This document shows, piece by piece, positions 61,599-64,000 of a stretch of DNA of 64,000 nt. Below the pieces are notes generated by a model. The model saw only the letters and a program-made list of their open reading frames with translations, had not been told where the DNA came from and searched no databases. The DNA is from JBGTBD01 sp041749475 (GTDB lineage: Bacteria; Pseudomonadota; Alphaproteobacteria; Rickettsiales; UBA998): contig JBGTBD010000067.1 of assembly GCA_041749475.1 (NCBI GenBank), forward strand, positions 1-64,000, read 5' to 3'. How positions within the stretch are numbered: position 1 is the first letter of the stretch; each line of letters begins with the position of its first letter. The position numbers and the translations under genes were made by a program.

Positions 61599-61982
61599 CT
61601 AGAGCTGTTGCTGCGCGATGATCGGCGCGGCGAACTTATCATAAAGCACGGCGGCCCAGCAAATGAGCGCGAGGATGCGCGTCAGAAGTACTGCGCCACT
61701 GCCGATGTCCTTGGCTTTCTTCGCCAGCGGATGCCGCTCGGGGCTCGCTTTATCCGTCACTGCCTCGATGGAGGTATTGATCGCCTCCACGATCAGGATG
61801 GGGATGACGCTTGCTACCAGCATCAGCCATGTACTCACCTGCCAATGGTAGTACCCCGTCAACCCACTGGCGATGGCGATACCGACGAACATCTGGTATC
61901 CGGCGATGCGGAACGAATGGTCTTCCCACGCCAGCTTGAGGCCATTGATGGAATTCTTCAGTGCTTTGATGGGGGTTGGCAT
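61599..61982 (-). CDS. dgkA: diacylglycerol kinase DgkA
   Basis: A 127-residue membrane protein with three helices. The active-site pattern is EAINTSIEAVTDK, with WEDHSFRIAGYQ before helix 1 and HPLAKKAKDIGSGAVLL before helix 3. DgkA phosphorylates diacylglycerol to phosphatidate and recycles lipid by-products of glycan synthesis. The start is ATG 61982 behind AAGGAAG, sharing one base with the stop of the small upstream gene (TAATG). Confidence 0.93.
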   Translation of the reverse strand: MPTPIKALKNSINGLKLAWEDHSFRIAGYQMFVGIAIASGLTGYYHWQVSTWLMLVASVIPILIVEAINTSIEAVTDKASPERHPLAKKAKDIGSGAVLLTRILALICWAAVLYDKFAAPIIAQQQL

Positions 61983-62266
61983 TATCTTCCTTTTCCGCCG
62001 CCGCCCGAGGTCCCTGCGAAGCGGTTCCACCGGTCTTTGGCCATGGTTTTCTTACCCGTTAAACGGTTGCGTATCTCCTGGGTCTTGGCGCTCCAGACCG
62101 GCTCATCGTCATTTGCCGGGGCACTTGTCTGCACGGCTTTGCGCACCCGCCCCGCTTCTGCCTGCTGCACGGCGGCGTTCAACTCATGATGCCGCACATG
62201 CTCCATCATCAGATGGATGCTATGGTTACGGGCAAAAATAATCTTTCTTTTTAGTCGCTTATCCAA
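61982..62266 (-). CDS. small hypothetical protein coupled to dgkA
   Basis: No family recognised. Up to 94 residues from TTG 62266, or 75 from ATG 62209 (MMEHVRHHELNAAV). It is basic and Gly-rich at the end (FAGTSGGGGKGR), with no membrane segment or signal peptide. The stop overlaps the dgkA start (TAATG), so the two are probably cotranslated. The start is uncertain. Confidence 0.5.
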   Translation of the reverse strand: MDKRLKRKIIFARNHSIHLMMEHVRHHELNAAVQQAEAGRVRKAVQTSAPANDDEPVWSAKTQEIRNRLTGKKTMAKDRWNRFAGTSGGGGKGR

Positions 62267-62458
62267 TTATCGCTGTTTCGTGAGAGGGCTATGAGTGGGG
62301 GCAAGGCAGTGCGAAGCATCTATGCGTCGTATAATGGCATGGGTTGGGAAGGGCTTTCTGGGGTTGTTTTTGAGCCATATTATCGGCTTTTATCATACGA
62401 AAAAAATCCCCGCTTGCCAAGCCGCCTGCAATATGGCAGTTTCCCCCCGCTTGACCAT

Positions 62459-62533
62459 GCCGATGTAGCTCAGTGGTAGAGCACGTCATTGGTAATGACG
62501 GGGTCGGAAGTTCGATTCTTCTCATCGGCACCA
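62459..62533 (+). tRNA. tRNA-Thr (anticodon GGT)
   Basis: A full cloverleaf: acceptor GCCGATG/CATCGGC, D-arm GCTC/GAGC, anticodon stem CGTCA/TGACG with loop TTGGTAA (anticodon GGT, reads ACC/ACU), T-arm GGAAG/CTTCT with TTCGATT loop, discriminator A and encoded CCA (62531-62533). It is a single tRNA, not part of a cluster. Confidence 0.97.
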
Positions 62534-62619
62534 TTTTAGGTCAGGCTTTCTGCGATAAGCATGTAGAACGCAATGCAATCCCACACGCCGCCTCCCTTAA
62601 AAAAAGAACGCTATAGGAA

Positions 62620-63909
62620 TTACGCCGCGCGCAGATCCTGCAGGAAGCGCTGGACTTCGTTATTGAGTTCCTTCGCCTGCAACGAAAGCAGTTTTGCCGC
62701 ATCGGAGACCTGATGTGCGGAATGATTCGCCGAATCGCTATGCGCTTCCACCGCGTGCAATTTATCGGTGACCGCTTCCGTCCCGTGCACGGCCATATGC
62801 ATATTATGCGCGATTTCGTTAGTCGTAGCGGACTGTTCTTCCAATGCGGAGGAGATGCTGCTGAAGGATTCCGATATCTGCGTCGTCGATAGCTTGATAT
62901 TGGCGAGCGTGGTGATGATGTCGGTCGAAGCGGTATTCATCTGGTTGATGACCTTCTCGATTTCCTGAATCGACTGATTGGTCTGGCTGGCGAGGTTTTT
63001 GACCTCGCTGGCGACCACCGCGAAGCCTTTACCCGCTTCGCCTGCCCGCGCCGATTCGATAGTAGCATTGAGGGCCAGCAGGTTGATCTTCTCGGCGATG
63101 TCGGCAACGATTTGCACAACTTCCCGAACTTTACCGGAAGCGGTTTTCAACGCATCGGCGTGAATATCTGCACCCTCCACATAATGCACCGACTGATCGA
63201 CGAGGTTGGTGGACTTGATGAGCTGGGCGGAAATCTCGCTGACCGAAGAGGACATATGTTCCGTAGCGGAAGCGACCATCTGGATATTGACCGTCGTCTT
63301 GTCCGCATCGGCGGTAGCGTCATGGGCGTTATGGCTGAAATCCTCCACGCTCTTATTGAGCGTTTCGGAAATGGTGGAAAGGCTTTCCGCGCTATGGGTA
63401 ACGATATGGACGATAGAGTTGATTTGCGTCTCGAACTTAGCTGCCAGCATGTGCATGGCGGTCTTCTTTTCCTCATCGACTTTCTTGGTGAGCGCAGACT
63501 GTTCGATCTCTGCTCGTTTCTTATCAAGAATAGCTTCTTTGAAAAGTTGCACACTTTCCGCCATGCTTCCTAACTCGTCCGTGCGCTCCAGCCCCGCGAC
63601 ATCGACCGTCACATCGTTATGGGACAGGCGTTGCATGGCGATGGAGAGCGTGTTGAGCGGCTGCGTGATGGAGCGCGCGACGGAGCGGGTAAACCCCAGC
63701 ATGAGGAGAATAAAAAGAAACGTACTGACGAGGAGGATGGTATTAACCTCTTCTAAAAGCGCGATGGCCTCGGCATCTTTCACGGCCCGGTTATCCTGTA
63801 TCAGAACGCCCTCGATCTGGGTATTTGTATAATAACTCACGCCTGCAAGTAGGATGAGAAACAGGCTGGTGACGATAGAAATCCATTTCAGCTTGGCGTG
63901 TATAGTCAT
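62620..63909 (-). CDS. methyl-accepting chemotaxis protein
   Basis: A 429-residue receptor. Helices near residues 8-28 and 53-75 enclose only about 25 periplasmic residues, so there is no ordinary ligand domain. A HAMP region follows (about 80-130: RSVARSITQPLNTLS), then the signalling domain with the hairpin tip ESARAGEAGKGFAVVASEVK. There is no obvious C-terminal CheR-binding pentapeptide. The start is ATG 63909 behind GGAGGG. The tiny periplasmic loop suggests membrane, HAMP or cytoplasmic sensing. It stands alone, without che genes adjacent. Confidence 0.92.
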   Translation of the reverse strand: MTIHAKLKWISIVTSLFLILLAGVSYYTNTQIEGVLIQDNRAVKDAEAIALLEEVNTILLVSTFLFILLMLGFTRSVARSITQPLNTLSIAMQRLSHNDVTVDVAGLERTDELGSMAESVQLFKEAILDKKRAEIEQSALTKKVDEEKKTAMHMLAAKFETQINSIVHIVTHSAESLSTISETLNKSVEDFSHNAHDATADADKTTVNIQMVASATEHMSSSVSEISAQLIKSTNLVDQSVHYVEGADIHADALKTASGKVREVVQIVADIAEKINLLALNATIESARAGEAGKGFAVVASEVKNLASQTNQSIQEIEKVINQMNTASTDIITTLANIKLSTTQISESFSSISSALEEQSATTNEIAHNMHMAVHGTEAVTDKLHAVEAHSDSANHSAHQVSDAAKLLSLQAKELNNEVQRFLQDLRAA

Positions 63910-64000
63910 AATGCCCTCCACACGTAAAACCATACATTGCATCACAGCATGAAAGCATAAGAATCATATTTCTTAACCATTTAAGACAACAAAAAAACCA

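Noticed and set aside
62289..62534. Minus-strand open frame across the tRNA, starting MVPMRRIELPTP
   Set aside because: It is antisense to tRNA-Thr. RIELPTP-type frames over tRNA genes are a known annotation artefact.
1..64000. CRISPR array, insertion sequence or prophage
   Set aside because: No regularly spaced repeats, transposase, integrase or phage structural genes were seen in the window.

Overview
The window reads as a compact bacterial chromosome segment, moderately GC-rich by eye. Most genes overlap or abut, and many start by ATGA or TAATG coupling. The gene families point to a motile, Gram-negative alphaproteobacterium, but this is inference from gene content and no 16S gene is present. 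The supporting families are the ligase-associated Lhr helicase/exonuclease/PdeM set, 3-hydroxybutyrate dehydrogenase, a CHASE3 hybrid kinase joined to CheR and CheB, Mla-type and YdbH-type envelope lipid transport, and a MacAB-NodT pump.

Layout. 1-2.3 kb: a DevC/MacB-type ABC exporter (ATPase cut by the window edge) divergent from a TetR regulator. 2.3-15.7 kb: a surface-glycan locus with all six steps of CMP-pseudaminic acid synthesis (PseB, PseC, PseH, PseG, PseI and an SpsF-type PseF), plus a WbqC protein, a PIG-L deacetylase, a methyltransferase, a Wzx-like flippase and three candidate glycosyltransferases. 15.9-21.7 kb: an ATP-dependent DNA ligase and MBL exonuclease divergent from an Lhr-type helicase and PdeM. 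21.9-24.2 kb: an unusual DEVH-box helicase. 24.3-30.2 kb: a hemerythrin protein behind a Fur-like palindrome, a hybrid kinase-CheR-CheB operon, and a small SFPASDPPS protein.

30.4-47.3 kb is an envelope and efflux block: MacA-MacB-NodT; an MlaE-MlaF-MlaD-PqiC-like lipid transporter; an orphan HExxH protein; YdbH-YnbE-YdbL; then a TetR-regulated RND pump with two matched operators. 47.3-50 kb holds PfpI, an MFS transporter and MarC. 50-57 kb is metabolic: threonine degradation (tdh-kbl) behind a structured leader, an Uup-type ABC-F ATPase, an iron-permease-like protein, apt plus a nucleosidase, and 3-hydroxybutyrate dehydrogenase. 57.2-59.7 kb encodes a CheY-CheX-CheA-like signalling module. 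59.8-64 kb holds BipA/TypA, DgkA with a coupled small gene, tRNA-Thr(GGT) and a methyl-accepting chemotaxis protein.

Four short intergenic elements at 34.9, 50.2, 52.5 and 56.2 kb share one architecture: TGTCA, hairpin, TCCA, variable core, TGGA, hairpin, TGACA. The points most worth following are the pseudaminic-acid locus with its candidate transferase, the CheY-CheX-CheA-like module, the orphan HETMH protein, the twin TetR operators with a probably leaderless regulator, and the structured RNA candidate upstream of tdh. No CRISPR array, insertion sequence, prophage or rRNA was seen.
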